Translations under genes and position numbers: made by a program
Notes under the pieces: model-generated
Database searches by the model: none
What the model was told of the DNA's origin: nothing
The model's input: only the letters and a program-made list of their open reading frames with translations
Source: Fluviicola sp.
GTDB lineage: Bacteria > Bacteroidota > Bacteroidia > Flavobacteriales_D > Crocinitomicaceae
Direction: 5' to 3'
DNA: 64,000 nt
NCBI GenBank assembly: GCA_029866325.1
Contig: JARWZO010000032.1
Coordinates: 1-64,000 of the forward strand
Shown here: positions 1 through 9,300 of the stretch, piece by piece
Numbering within the stretch: the stretch's first letter is position 1
Layout: each line of letters starts with the position of its first letter

Positions 1-10
1 TATTAAACGT

Positions 11-122
<112 letters not shown>

Positions 123-135
123 CTTTTAAAACGAA

Positions 136-168
136 AGCCGTCAGCCTTAGGCTGACGGCTTTTTTTGT
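136..168 (+). terminator. Rho-independent terminator of the rRNA operon
   Basis: AGCCGTCAGCC and GGCTGACGGCT form a perfect GC-rich hairpin with a very small loop, followed by a run of seven T. It sits about 14 nt after the 5S end. Confidence 0.93.
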
Positions 169-199
169 TAATATCAATTTCTCAAAAAGCATAACCGAC

Positions 200-325
200 A
201 AGCTCAGCCCACTAACACTTATGGTACGCGTGTCAGATTGAGGCTGATGAGAGAGTTTAAGTTCCGCTCAGGTGGACCACTTTTAAAACGAAACCCTTAC
301 CAGTCTCAGACGAATCAGGTTTTTT
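200..325 (+). pseudogene. Decayed second 5S rRNA with relic terminator
   Basis: From 200 the sequence aligns with the 3' half of the intact 5S: AAGCTCAGCCCACTAACACT and then ATGGTAC match the 5S text AAGTTAAGCCCGCTAGCGCT plus ATGGTAC at most positions, and GATGAGAGAGTTTAAG recalls GGGAGAGTAAGTC. The join to the terminator is copied too: CCACTTTTAAAACGAAA at 277-293 is identical to 120-136. The terminator hairpin itself has decayed, but its run of T remains near 320. I read it as a degenerate tandem 5S copy. The rest of the gap to 519 shows nothing beyond a possible promoter near 471. Confidence 0.7.
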
Positions 326-519
326 TGTTTGTGATAACCCCAATAGTAGTTAAGTAGAAAGTAGTAATGATACTTGTCAGCACTAAGCGGACGATAGAGT
401 TACACTAAATAATTAATTAGAGATTTACTATAAATCGATGCAACTGATAGCCCGTTTTCCTAAGTTTAGTTATCTTGCGTACTAATTAATTAAGAATATC
501 ACTTTAACTGAACTAATAC

Positions 520-1155
520 ATGGAGACAAATCAACAAATATTAGATGCCATTAATGCATGGACGGGTATCATTACAAATCCTGATCAACTGCTAGCAAAC
601 CTTAACCAAGGTTATAGCTTTGTAATCAATAGAAGTCAATTTAATACATGGAATGGAATATCCGGAGTGAATACTATTCATGCATATCCGGCTATATTAG
701 ATAATGTAATGACATTTGTGGTTGTGGATAATGTTACAGATGCTAATTCAAAGATTAATTTCGATAACGTATTTACGTGCGATTACACTTACGGAAAAAC
801 CGATGCCATATTAGCAAATATTCAAGGCCCAAGTAATATCAGTATTGAAGATGCTTTGGAGCGAGTTTTCCGTTGGTTGATGAATAAAACCGGTTGGGTA
901 AATACGGCAAACCCAATGTTTCAAGGATTCACAATACCATTTTCAGATTTAACCAATTTATTTGGTTCAACAGCAGGTGATGATTTATATGTATTGATTG
1001 GAATGAAAGATGATGGAACCACAGATTTAATTTTGTGGAGTGACACAGTAAGCTTCCTTGATCCAAGATCGGTTGCTGATGTATCGTGTTCTATTCCGCC
1101 ATTTGGTTCTGAAGGTGAGGGCGCTTTTCAGTTGCTTGTGCAATCAGCTCAATAA
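520..1155 (+). CDS. Hypothetical protein, 211 residues
   Basis: I do not recognise the family. The product has no signal peptide and no membrane segment, so it is probably cytoplasmic. It is rich in Asn, Asp and Thr, with a short helical-looking stretch around residues 108-125 (SIEDALERVFRWLMNKTGW). The ATG at 520 is chosen because a -7-like box TATCTTGC lies at 471-478 and no better start occurs upstream. It reads in the same direction as the membrane protein and two-component genes that follow 17 nt later, so it may be co-transcribed with them, but nothing in its sequence gives a role. It is considered real because of its length and normal-looking composition. Confidence 0.7.
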   Translation: METNQQILDAINAWTGIITNPDQLLANLNQGYSFVINRSQFNTWNGISGVNTIHAYPAILDNVMTFVVVDNVTDANSKINFDNVFTCDYTYGKTDAILANIQGPSNISIEDALERVFRWLMNKTGWVNTANPMFQGFTIPFSDLTNLFGSTAGDDLYVLIGMKDDGTTDLILWSDTVSFLDPRSVADVSCSIPPFGSEGEGAFQLLVQSAQ

Positions 1156-1172
1156 ATCCATTGAAATATTGA

Positions 1173-1826
1173 ATGGATATTAGCTTATTCATGAGATTAT
1201 TGACGCTCGTGTCTCCAATTGTTTTGTTGACAGGCGTTATCATTGGAATCATTAACATAAAGAAAAACCCGAAAATTGGCCAACTGATTTTCGGGTATTT
1301 TATTATTGAACTCATCATCGAGATCGCGTCACGTTATTGGGGACAGGTAAATAAAAATAATTTGATTTTTTTGTCGGTAGCCGGCATAGTTGATGTGTTG
1401 TTTTTTTCGACTTTGTATATTCGATTCTTTTTTGCTCGAAAACGAATCTGGTTAATCTTCCTCTCGTTACCAGCAATACTATTGCTCATTTATATGATGT
1501 ATCATAAAGTAGCGCTAAAGCCATCAGCATTTGATGCGTATGATAAAGTGATTTGCGATAGTATCATTGTGCTTTTTGCATTAATTAGTTCTTATGATCT
1601 TATTAACGGGAAAGAAGAGGTCCGAAAGGATGTTATGAGAGTAAACGCAGCTGTTCTGCTGTCTTTCTCACTTGATTTATTGATTTCGTTAACATACAAT
1701 TTCCTTATAAACGTAGGGCAGCATTTTGTTATTTACTTTTGGATACTTAGATTCGTGCTTCTAACAGCACTATACACAACATTAGCATATACGTTATGGC
1801 AGATTGGCAAAAACCGGAAACACTAG
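1173..1826 (+). CDS. Multispanning membrane protein next to two-component genes
   Basis: The 217-residue product has about seven hydrophobic helices (roughly residues 8-28, 36-54, 62-86, 91-110, 128-142, 155-178 and 185-210), separated by short basic loops, so it is an inner-membrane protein. Its last 31 nt overlap the start of the histidine kinase gene in another frame, which implies translational coupling. The kinase has only one membrane segment and no obvious input domain. I therefore infer that this protein could supply sensing for it, like the membrane partner of some short NarL-type kinases. The family is not recognised and the sensing role is only a proposal. Confidence 0.75.
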   Translation: MDISLFMRLLTLVSPIVLLTGVIIGIINIKKNPKIGQLIFGYFIIELIIEIASRYWGQVNKNNLIFLSVAGIVDVLFFSTLYIRFFFARKRIWLIFLSLPAILLLIYMMYHKVALKPSAFDAYDKVICDSIIVLFALISSYDLINGKEEVRKDVMRVNAAVLLSFSLDLLISLTYNFLINVGQHFVIYFWILRFVLLTALYTTLAYTLWQIGKNRKH

Positions 1827-2548
1827 CAATTTGGCTCACAATCGGAGTTACGTTGGTGCTTTTTTTGGTGTTGGTACTGATTTTGTTTACCCGAATTTAT
1901 ATTAAGCGGATACTCACCGAACAGAGCGAAAAAAATAGATTAAAACTCGATCATCAAAAAGAACTTCTGAAGGATAGTATTCTTGTACAGGAACGTGAAC
2001 GCAATCGTATTGCAGCTGATTTACACGATGGACTTATCGCCAAATTGAATGTACTACTTCTGACCATTCACGCTAACGAAAATAGTGAGAAATCGACTTC
2101 CTTACTTCGCGAAAGCATTGGTGTAGCCCGCCGAATTTCACACGATCTAAGTCCACCGTTATTGAATGAAACCGGCTTGGCGGATCTAATTGCCGAGTTT
2201 GTTTCCCCATTGAGAAATAAACTCCAGATTCAGTATTACCTTTCCGAACATTCGCAAGAAATACTCGCCAATGATGTCAAATTGCAATTATTGCGAGTAG
2301 TACAGGAAATCATCAGCAATACCATTAAACACAGCCAGGCGACGATCATAGAGATTAATATCCGGCTTACTAATAGTATGCTCTGCTTATTTATCGCTGA
2401 CAATGGTAAAGGTTTTGAAGTTGAAGATAAACACAATGGATTGGGACAGAAGAATATTGAAATGCGTCTTCAACTCCTGAAAGGTAACTATCGCGTGAAA
2501 TCAAGCCCTGGAAAAGGAACGGCCTATTTGATTTATTTGCCAATTTAA
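1796..2548 (+). CDS. Sensor histidine kinase, NarL/LiaS-like (HisKA_3)
   Basis: The 250-residue kinase autophosphorylates and passes the phosphate to a response regulator. One membrane helix (about residues 10-36) is followed by a short coiled linker and the HisKA_3 dimerisation motif RERNRIAADLHDG, in which His77 is the predicted phosphorylated residue. The HATPase domain shows the N-box (EIISNTIKHS), DNGKGF and a GLGQKNIEMR segment. There is no PAS, HAMP or periplasmic sensor domain, so the signal must come through the membrane or a partner, perhaps the overlapping membrane protein upstream. The response regulator gene begins 9 nt downstream and is the obvious partner. Confidence 0.92.
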   Translation: MADWQKPETLAIWLTIGVTLVLFLVLVLILFTRIYIKRILTEQSEKNRLKLDHQKELLKDSILVQERERNRIAADLHDGLIAKLNVLLLTIHANENSEKSTSLLRESIGVARRISHDLSPPLLNETGLADLIAEFVSPLRNKLQIQYYLSEHSQEILANDVKLQLLRVVQEIISNTIKHSQATIIEINIRLTNSMLCLFIADNGKGFEVEDKHNGLGQKNIEMRLQLLKGNYRVKSSPGKGTAYLIYLPI

Positions 2549-2557
2549 AAGAAGTGT

Positions 2558-3241
2558 ATGAGTGAGGAAGGAACGATAACAATTGCAATAGTAGATGATG
2601 AAACGTTGATTGTACAATTGTTGGAAGATTATTTTAAAAAGGTAGATTCGGTGCAAGTAATAATGAAAGCCTATAATGGCAAGGAATTTATTGATCAACT
2701 GAAAGAAACGGATCAGCATCCGGATATTGTGTTGCTGGATTTGCGCATGAAAGAAATGGATGGGATTGAAACCACAACCTATTTACGCGAACATTACCCC
2801 GAAATTAAGATCATCGTTATGTCGTCGCATTACATGTCTTCATTCATGGGATACATGCTCAAAACAGGCGTAAATGCGTTCATTCCGAAAGAAATTTCTC
2901 CTGATTTTCTGACCAACGTGATCCATTCGGTGAAACAACACGGCTATTATTTTTCTGAAGAACACGTTGAAGTGATGCGTACGCAAATCGCCCCAAAAGT
3001 TCCGAAACCAAAATTGACGCAACAAGAAATTTTGTCGGAGCGCGAAATGGAAATCCTTAAATTGATTTGCCAGCAGTTTACCTCGCAGGAAATAGCCGAT
3101 AAATTGTTCATTGCACGACGAACAGTGGAAGGTCACAAAGGAAATTTATTGTTGAAGACAGCGGTGAAAAACACGGCAGGTTTGGTGATTTATGCCATTC
3201 AAAATCAGTTGATCGATCCCGACGAATTGGTGATTAACTAA
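2558..3241 (+). CDS. Response regulator, NarL/FixJ family
   Basis: A 227-residue DNA-binding response regulator. The receiver domain (residues 8-125) has the acidic pair Asp13/Asp14, the predicted phosphoacceptor Asp61 in VLLDLRM and the invariant Lys in IPKE. A linker leads to a LuxR-type helix-turn-helix at about 157-225, with LSEREMEILKLICQQF, QEIADKLFIARRTVEGHKGN and a final helix. It is the cognate partner of the kinase 9 nt upstream. The stop codon overlaps the stop codon of the convergent dus gene by four bases, leaving no room for a terminator between them. Confidence 0.93.
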   Translation: MSEEGTITIAIVDDETLIVQLLEDYFKKVDSVQVIMKAYNGKEFIDQLKETDQHPDIVLLDLRMKEMDGIETTTYLREHYPEIKIIVMSSHYMSSFMGYMLKTGVNAFIPKEISPDFLTNVIHSVKQHGYYFSEEHVEVMRTQIAPKVPKPKLTQQEILSEREMEILKLICQQFTSQEIADKLFIARRTVEGHKGNLLLKTAVKNTAGLVIYAIQNQLIDPDELVIN

Positions 3242-4200
3242 TCTTCGTAAACGTATTCGACCTCGGATTCCAAAAATTCATTGACAACTGTTGAATAGTC
3301 ACTTAATGTTTTGGCTTTTTTGATACGCTTATACAATTTATGTCCATCATCAAAGGCTTCCGAGAAGTATTCCCAGTAACTTTTCATCTTGTTGAGCGCA
3401 TTTCCATCGTTGGAATGGTTCAAATGACTTTCAAGCAAAAGATCCGTGAATTCCTGAAACACTTCATAACGGTCAGTCGGATAATCAGTTGTATCGTCCG
3501 CAATCATTTCAAATAAAAACGGATCTGCTACCGCGCCACGACCTATCATCCAACGCCGTATTTCAGGAAAAAGTAGCTTTAACTCTCTGAATTCTTTAAC
3601 CGAAGTGATGTCGCCGTTGTAACAAAGTGAATGCTTTGTAAGTGGAATACAAGCCTTGAATCGCTCCCAATCACACCCGCCGTTGTAGAGTTGTTTGGCA
3701 TAACGCGCATGCACAATAATCTCAGTAATTGGGTAATCATTCAGGCGCGGAAGCAGTTCCAGAATATCAGCCGTCGACTCATATCCCATCCGCATTTTGA
3801 TGCCCAAATCGGCGTTCATTTTCGGGAGAATTTCTTCGATGATAGCACAGATTTTATCCGGTTTATCCAAAATACCTGCTCCTAAGTCACGCTTGGCAAC
3901 CATCGGGTATGGACACCCCATATTCCAGTTGATTTCGGTATATCCCAAATCGGTTAGATAACTGGACATGTGTAGAAAATCGGCTGCAGTTGCTGCCATT
4001 ACCTGCGGAATAATGGGTTCGTAAGGATTGTTTTCGGGTAACACATCGATTTTCGGTCCGGATTTGATGGAACCATCGTGCTCAAGTTTCAAGTAAGGAG
4101 CATAAAACTGATCTACGCCGTCGAATACTTGTTGAAACGCATTCCGAAAGTGATGATCGGTATAACTTTGAAGCGGCGCGAGTAATAATTGCGGTTTCAT
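3238..4200 (-). CDS. dus: tRNA-dihydrouridine synthase (Dus)
   Basis: A flavoenzyme that reduces uridine to dihydrouridine in tRNA. The TIM-barrel starts with LLLAPLQSYTDHHFR (substrate and FMN-binding region). The catalytic Cys sits in NWNMGCPYPMVAKRDLGAGIL near residue 96. Further features are IKMRMGYES, IVHARYAKQLYNG with the conserved HAR, CYNGDI, and the phosphate-binding MIGRGAVADPFLF. At about 320 residues it has the usual family length. I chose the ATG at 4200; a GTG at 4212 that overlaps the upstream stop codon would add four residues. It is the last gene of a four-gene minus-strand operon. Which tRNA position it modifies cannot be told from the sequence. Confidence 0.92.
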   Translation of the reverse strand: MKPQLLLAPLQSYTDHHFRNAFQQVFDGVDQFYAPYLKLEHDGSIKSGPKIDVLPENNPYEPIIPQVMAATAADFLHMSSYLTDLGYTEINWNMGCPYPMVAKRDLGAGILDKPDKICAIIEEILPKMNADLGIKMRMGYESTADILELLPRLNDYPITEIIVHARYAKQLYNGGCDWERFKACIPLTKHSLCYNGDITSVKEFRELKLLFPEIRRWMIGRGAVADPFLFEMIADDTTDYPTDRYEVFQEFTDLLLESHLNHSNDGNALNKMKSYWEYFSEAFDDGHKLYKRIKKAKTLSDYSTVVNEFLESEVEYVYED

Positions 4201-4211
4201 GGAATTGGCCA

Positions 4212-4898
4212 CTAAGGCGTTGTCAGTGATACTGGAATGATTCTTCCATGCATAAACCGCGATGCGTTTAGGGCGAAATCACAGATAAAATCAGCCATCT
4301 CTTCGGGAATTAAAGGCGCTTTGTATCCCGGGAAGGCTGCTTCAAGCATTTCGGTTTGAACCGATCCTAGACACAAACAATTGATCTTGATCCCTGTTTC
4401 TTTGAGCTCTTCAGCTAGTAATTCGGTCAAGGATACTACCGCCGCTTTGGAGGTTGAATACGCCGATAGTCCCGCGAACTTCATAGATCCCTGAAAACCA
4501 CCCATGGACGAAATGTTGACAATATGCGATCCGCTTTTCAATTTCGGAAAACAGGTTTGAATCGTTTGCATGACTCCGATCACATTCACCTGATAAGCTG
4601 TAAGCAGCTCGGTATGCAACAATTCCTGAAAGGGTTTCACCACAATGTATCCGGCATTGTTGATCAGGATATCGATGTGATCAAGTTTGTCAATAAGCGG
4701 TTGTAGTTGTTCGTTGACATTCGGTAAAGACAAATCCAACGCATGAAGTTGAACATTAGAATAACTTGACAAAGCGTGATTTTCTGTAAAACTTCGCGCA
4801 AAACAAACAATTGTGTTTTCGGGGTCTTGCGCAAAATGTTTCACAGTTTCCAGGCCAATGCCTCTGCTGGCACCAACCACCAAAATTGTCTTAGACAT
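4212..4898 (-). CDS. Short-chain dehydrogenase/reductase (SDR)
   Basis: A 228-residue classical SDR. The N-terminal Rossmann motif VVGASRGIG (residues 7-15) binds NAD(P)H, NNAG lies at 80-83, the catalytic Ser is near 131 (NISS), and Tyr147 and Lys151 form the YxxxK pair in SAYSTSKAAVV. The substrate cannot be inferred. The start overlaps the end of the PaaE-like gene by 8 nt and its stop abuts dus, so it is co-transcribed with both. It could process a carbonyl product linked to the reductases, but this is weak inference from position alone. A second SDR at 33.9-34.7 kb is only distantly similar. Confidence 0.92.
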   Translation of the reverse strand: MSKTILVVGASRGIGLETVKHFAQDPENTIVCFARSFTENHALSSYSNVQLHALDLSLPNVNEQLQPLIDKLDHIDILINNAGYIVVKPFQELLHTELLTAYQVNVIGVMQTIQTCFPKLKSGSHIVNISSMGGFQGSMKFAGLSAYSTSKAAVVSLTELLAEELKETGIKINCLCLGSVQTEMLEAAFPGYKAPLIPEEMADFICDFALNASRFMHGRIIPVSLTTP

Positions 4899-5967
4899 CG
4901 AAGTCCAGTTTCAGAATTTCACTAGTAGGATGCGCTTGACAAGTCAACAAATAACCTTCCGCTACTTCTTCATCGGTCAAAGCATAATTGATTTTCATGC
5001 TGGCGGAACCTTCCAATATTTTTGCTTTACACGTACAGCAAACCCCGCCTTTACACGAATAAGGAACATCCATTCCTGTTGCGTCGAGCGCTTCCAAAAC
5101 GGTTTTTCCTTTAGTATTCAATTTCACGGTTACAATTTCACCGTCAAGTATTGCCGAAACCGTACTTTCACCTGAAAAAGTTCCAGTAACAATGGTTTCA
5201 GGAGCTTTCATCAATACCGGTGTAGTGAACAATTCAAAGTGAATTTGCTCAGGTTTGATTCCGAAAACCTCCAATACTTCTTTCACAGCAACAATCATCG
5301 CTTCTGGCCCGCAAATGTAAAATGCTTCGGAGCGAAGTAATGACAAATCTGCCTTGATAATTTCGCTTACTGTTTGTTTGTCGAAGCGTCCATGCTGATG
5401 CCCGGCGACTTCTTCCCGACTGAAATAATAACGTGTTTTGGTATTGGTCAAGGCATCGAGTTCGTTGGCAAAAAAGGTTTCGCTTTGCGAACTGTTTCCG
5501 TAAAACAATTGAATCTCCTGATCTGTACCTTCAACCGATTTTGCCATTGATAAGAAAGGCGTGATTCCACTTCCGGCAGCAAAAGCAACATGCTTTTTAG
5601 CATCTTTTTGAAGTCCGAAATTTCCATGCGGAAAATCAACTTCAATCGTGCTTCCGGTCTTTAATTGATCAACCAGCCAATTCGAAGCAACACCTCCTTC
5701 AACCGATTTCACAGCAACGGATAACGGTTCGCCCGGAGCACTGCAAATAGAATAGGAGCGGTTTAGAACAGTTCCGTTGATCATACAATGCAAGTTCAGG
5801 TATTGACCCGGAATAAATGCAAAAGAAGCCACAGCTTCGGCTGGTACTTCAAACGAAATCCGCGCAGCCTTAGCCGTTAAACGTTCGTGATTTGAAACCG
5901 TTAGTTCGGCAGAACGTTTGTGTACAACTGTTTCGTCTTTCTTTTTTGAGCGTGAGAATAATCCCAT
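4891..5967 (-). CDS. paaE: PaaE-like ferredoxin reductase (FAD, NAD(P), 2Fe-2S), copy 1
   Basis: A 358-residue electron-transfer protein. The N-terminal FAD-binding domain has LNRSYSICSAPGE. The NAD(P)-binding domain has AAGSGITPFLSM and FYICGPEAMI. The C-terminal plant-type 2Fe-2S ferredoxin domain has its Cys ligands in PYSCKGGVCCTCKA and in LLTCQAHP. This order is that of PaaE, the reductase that feeds electrons to the phenylacetyl-CoA epoxidase PaaABC(D). Those genes are in this window but about 16 kb away. The gene follows its paralogue by 3 nt. Either copy could be the true PaaE, and the other may serve a different oxygenase. Confidence 0.88.
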   Translation of the reverse strand: MGLFSRSKKKDETVVHKRSAELTVSNHERLTAKAARISFEVPAEAVASFAFIPGQYLNLHCMINGTVLNRSYSICSAPGEPLSVAVKSVEGGVASNWLVDQLKTGSTIEVDFPHGNFGLQKDAKKHVAFAAGSGITPFLSMAKSVEGTDQEIQLFYGNSSQSETFFANELDALTNTKTRYYFSREEVAGHQHGRFDKQTVSEIIKADLSLLRSEAFYICGPEAMIVAVKEVLEVFGIKPEQIHFELFTTPVLMKAPETIVTGTFSGESTVSAILDGEIVTVKLNTKGKTVLEALDATGMDVPYSCKGGVCCTCKAKILEGSASMKINYALTDEEVAEGYLLTCQAHPTSEILKLDFDV

Positions 5968-5970
5968 AAT

Positions 5971-7044
5971 TTAGTCGTCAAATGATACAATGAGTTTTTC
6001 TGAAGTAGGATGCGATTGACAAGTCAGAATATAACCGGCTTCCACTTCATCTTTATCGAGGGCGTAATTGACATCCATTCGGGCAGTTCCTTCCAGGATG
6101 CGTGCCTTACAGGTGCAACAAACGCCACCTTTACAAGCAAAAGGTAAGTCTGCTCCTGCTGCCTGAGCAGCATCCAAAATAGAGGTTCCGTCAGAGTTTA
6201 ACGGAATTTCCAATTGATCGCCGTCCAATATGATGGTAACAACAGAATCGACTGTTGGTTCGTTTGATACGTTTTCAGATGCAGGTTTTAGTTTAGGAGT
6301 TGAAGTGGCAAACAATTCGAAATGGATGTTTTTCTCATCGATTCCTGCGGCTAACATTCCGTCTTTTACAGCGTGAATCATTTCTTCCGGTCCACACACG
6401 TATACTCCGTGAATTGGCTGATTGGCAAAAAATGCTTTGTTGAGTTTTGTTACTTTATCCAAATCAATGCGCCCTTTTTGCAACGCATTCCCGAGACTTT
6501 CACGGCTCAATACATGAATCAACCGGAAACGATCGAGGTGCTTGTTTTTAAGGGCTTCAAGTTCTTCTCTGAAAATGATGCTGTGAAATCCTTTGTTTCC
6601 GAATACCAACGTCACATCACTCAATGGTTCCTCGGTCAAAATTGTTTTCAGTATCGAAAGAATCGGAGTGATTCCGCTTCCTGCAGCAACCAATAAATAA
6701 CTTTGGGCAACATCCGGATTTGGAGTAAAGGCAAAGTTTCCTGTTGGTGTCATTACCTGCATTCGATCACCAACGTTGAGTGATTGAGTTGCCCAGCTGG
6801 AAAAAACACCGTTTTCAATGCGTTTGATCGCTACACGCCACTCCTGTTCATTCGGAGCGGTGCAGATTGAATACGAACGTCGAATGTCCTCGTTATTAAC
6901 ATCGGCACGAAGCGTAAGGTATTGTCCGGCTTTATATGCGTAGTCTGCAGACAGTTCCTCAGGAATAGCGAATGCAACCGAGACTGTGTCATCTGTTTCC
7001 GGACGAACATCAATTACAGTCAGATCATGAAACTTGGGCGTCAT
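5971..7044 (-). CDS. paaE: PaaE-like ferredoxin reductase, copy 2
   Basis: A 357-residue paralogue of the next gene, with the same order of domains: FAD-binding (IRRSYSICTAPNE), NAD(P)-binding (AAGSGITPILSIL, YVCGPEEMI) and a C-terminal 2Fe-2S domain (PFACKGGVCCTCKA, ILTCQSHP). The two copies are most alike in the ferredoxin domain and around the nucleotide-binding motifs and differ elsewhere, so the duplication looks old. It is the first gene of the operon paaE2-paaE1-SDR-dus, preceded by a clear -7 promoter element at 7062-7069. Its job is electron supply to a diiron oxygenase, by analogy with PaaE. Confidence 0.88.
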   Translation of the reverse strand: MTPKFHDLTVIDVRPETDDTVSVAFAIPEELSADYAYKAGQYLTLRADVNNEDIRRSYSICTAPNEQEWRVAIKRIENGVFSSWATQSLNVGDRMQVMTPTGNFAFTPNPDVAQSYLLVAAGSGITPILSILKTILTEEPLSDVTLVFGNKGFHSIIFREELEALKNKHLDRFRLIHVLSRESLGNALQKGRIDLDKVTKLNKAFFANQPIHGVYVCGPEEMIHAVKDGMLAAGIDEKNIHFELFATSTPKLKPASENVSNEPTVDSVVTIILDGDQLEIPLNSDGTSILDAAQAAGADLPFACKGGVCCTCKARILEGTARMDVNYALDKDEVEAGYILTCQSHPTSEKLIVSFDD

Positions 7045-7061
7045 TTTCGTTATTTTGAATG

Positions 7062-7069
7062 CAAAAATA
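7062..7069 (-). promoter_or_regulatory. -7 promoter element of the paaE2 operon
   Basis: On the minus strand TATTTTTG matches the Bacteroidota -7 consensus TAnnTTTG exactly. It lies 17 nt before the ATG at 7044. Confidence 0.75.
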
Positions 7070-7125
7070 GCAAATCTATCGGGTCGGTGAATGCCACAGA
7101 CCGATTTACCTTGCCAACTTTCAGA

Positions 7126-9300
7126 TCAGTATTTTACAAAATGGGTGCGGATCAATTTCCCACCCGTTATCGCCTCGATGAAATAACTTCCTGCAGCCAA
7201 TTCTGAAACATCGAAGGTATTATTCGAAAGCACAAATCGGTTTGCTTTTCCATCGGTTGAAACAACATTGACTTCACTGATTGTTGTGTTTTTAGGTACC
7301 AGTAATTGCACAGTCGATGTTCCCGGATTGGGGTAAGCAACCATCCAATTGTCGGTTTTGATTTCCTCCAGCGAAACCGTATTCAATGCTAAAACAACTG
7401 CCTGATACGCGTTTATTTTCCCCATTCCCCAACGTGTGTGGCCGGGAGCGGTAATTGCACCGGTAAATTGGTCTAATCTAGCTGTGCTTTTGATGATCGA
7501 TTTCACCTGAGCGGCACTAAGAAACTGATTGGCATCCAGCATCAATGCAACTATTCCGGTGACACAAGGTGAAGCCATTGACGTTCCTGAAAAACGCGCG
7601 AAGTCGTAATCCGTTCCGTTGAAATTGACCGTATTTATTTGCGTATAGGAAGCATCGGTAAACGATGAAATAGACGACGCAACAGAAACTCCGGGTGCTG
7701 AAATGTCAGGTTTCATTTCTTCTGTGTAAATAGGCCCCGTGCTGGTAAAGCTTGCAATTGTTCCGCCGGCAGGATTCCCCTGTCCGTTGAGGTATCCGGA
7801 TGAGTAAGCGCCAACACTGATCACATCAGGAGAACAAGTTGGTTCGCCGATACTGTATTGAGAATCGCCCGAAAGTCCGTCCGTTACACCAAATGTTACC
7901 AACGGCATTCCCCAGTTTCCAACTCCGGTTGTAAGTTCGGTTACATTCCAGTAATGAACCGTTCCTGCGCTGGCAGCACTTTTAAGTACCACTCGGATAT
8001 TGGTGTTGGTACATTTTGCACGCAAACGCATATTCGGTCGGTTGTTGAGCGGATTATTGTATTCTGCTGCAACATTAAAGAAAATGGTGTCGGCTCCAAC
8101 TACCAGAATGGAATCTAGATAGCCGTTCATGCTTGCGTTGTAAAGCGGACTTTCTGTTAATAAAACATTCCCGGAATTGTACAGGCTAATTCGAGCTGCA
8201 AAATCATTGTTCTGTTCACCCCACATGGTGATACTTTGTCCCCACATGTATTGATTGGCTGCATAATCGTAGAAATCAACACGACTCGAGAAACTATCAT
8301 TGTTGAATGTTTTCTTGATGTGAAAATTGACATTTCCATTATTTCCGGCAGAAGAAACAAACACCACTCCGTCATCGCTCAATTGAGCAATTGCCTGCGA
8401 AAGAAGTGAATTTCCGTCAAGAGTTCCCATGTAATACAAACCCCAGCTCATGTTGATCACCAATCGTTTTCCGGCGGCATCGGCTTTTGCTTTCATCCAG
8501 TTAAAGGCGTCGATTACTGAAGCAGCATCGATCAAAAAGGTCGTAAACAGAAATTCCGATTCAAAGGCAAATCCTCTGTATTGGGTCAATCCGGCTCCGC
8601 TTCCGCCGGCAATTCCACCTACGTGTGTACCATGCGTGTTGTAGCTGTAAATATTGGAAGTATCACTTCCTGCAGCCATTAATTCAGATACGTTGTCAAA
8701 TTCCACTCCGTAAGAATACCCAACAGGTAAATCGCCCGCTTGCTTGAACTGATCCCAGGCTGCATGGATGCGAGTCGCAGTTAATAAGGTATCGTAAAAC
8801 ATCGGTTGGGTATAATCAAATCCCCAATCGGTAATCCCGATCAATACATCTTTTCCGGTGAAAGCCTCGGGTAAATTCCACCCATGTTGAACACTATCTG
8901 CATGAGCGTCTTTTACGGCTTTGTCGAGGTTTGGAGCTACTTTCGGCGGGATTTCAAGATAACTATAAACGCTGGAAAAGTCTAGCAGATACAATGCTTC
9001 CAAAGGAACTTTGATGGTTGAAATATCTCCGATCGTAGATCCAACTAAAACTCCTGCTGCTTTGAGTGTCGACCACGAAACAGCGGGTTGGGTTTTACCA
9101 AACAAAGAAACATAATAGGTACCGTGAATTTTATTGATGGGAAAACGTTGCAGCATCGTTTCATCGATTTGATGCGATTGTGCGTATTGCTTTGATTGGC
9201 TGATCAATAATTGCCACTCACTCAGATTCTGTTGCGATTGGCGTTGATTCCAGCCTACGAAACAGATGGAAAGCGTAAGGATAAGAAGGCACGTTTTCAT
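7126..9300 (-). CDS. Secreted subtilisin-like serine protease (S8) with T9SS type A sorting domain
   Basis: A 724-residue exported protease. It has a short N-terminal signal peptide (MKTCLLILTLSICFVGWNQ), a propeptide-like stretch to about residue 120, then the S8 catalytic domain: Asp158 in GITDWGFD, His223 in NTHGTHVGGIAGG, the oxyanion region SSAGNNGN, and the nucleophile Ser in FSGTSMASPCVTG (around residue 575). The last 75 residues (YPNPGTSTVQLLVP to the end) are a type A T9SS C-terminal domain that directs passage across the outer membrane and surface attachment or release. It stands alone on the minus strand. A near-consensus TATCTTGC box lies about 20 nt upstream of the ATG. Substrates are unknown. 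Confidence 0.94.
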   Translation of the reverse strand: MKTCLLILTLSICFVGWNQRQSQQNLSEWQLLISQSKQYAQSHQIDETMLQRFPINKIHGTYYVSLFGKTQPAVSWSTLKAAGVLVGSTIGDISTIKVPLEALYLLDFSSVYSYLEIPPKVAPNLDKAVKDAHADSVQHGWNLPEAFTGKDVLIGITDWGFDYTQPMFYDTLLTATRIHAAWDQFKQAGDLPVGYSYGVEFDNVSELMAAGSDTSNIYSYNTHGTHVGGIAGGSGAGLTQYRGFAFESEFLFTTFLIDAASVIDAFNWMKAKADAAGKRLVINMSWGLYYMGTLDGNSLLSQAIAQLSDDGVVFVSSAGNNGNVNFHIKKTFNNDSFSSRVDFYDYAANQYMWGQSITMWGEQNNDFAARISLYNSGNVLLTESPLYNASMNGYLDSILVVGADTIFFNVAAEYNNPLNNRPNMRLRAKCTNTNIRVVLKSAASAGTVHYWNVTELTTGVGNWGMPLVTFGVTDGLSGDSQYSIGEPTCSPDVISVGAYSSGYLNGQGNPAGGTIASFTSTGPIYTEEMKPDISAPGVSVASSISSFTDASYTQINTVNFNGTDYDFARFSGTSMASPCVTGIVALMLDANQFLSAAQVKSIIKSTARLDQFTGAITAPGHTRWGMGKINAYQAVVLALNTVSLEEIKTDNWMVAYPNPGTSTVQLLVPKNTTISEVNVVSTDGKANRFVLSNNTFDVSELAAGSYFIEAITGGKLIRTHFVKY

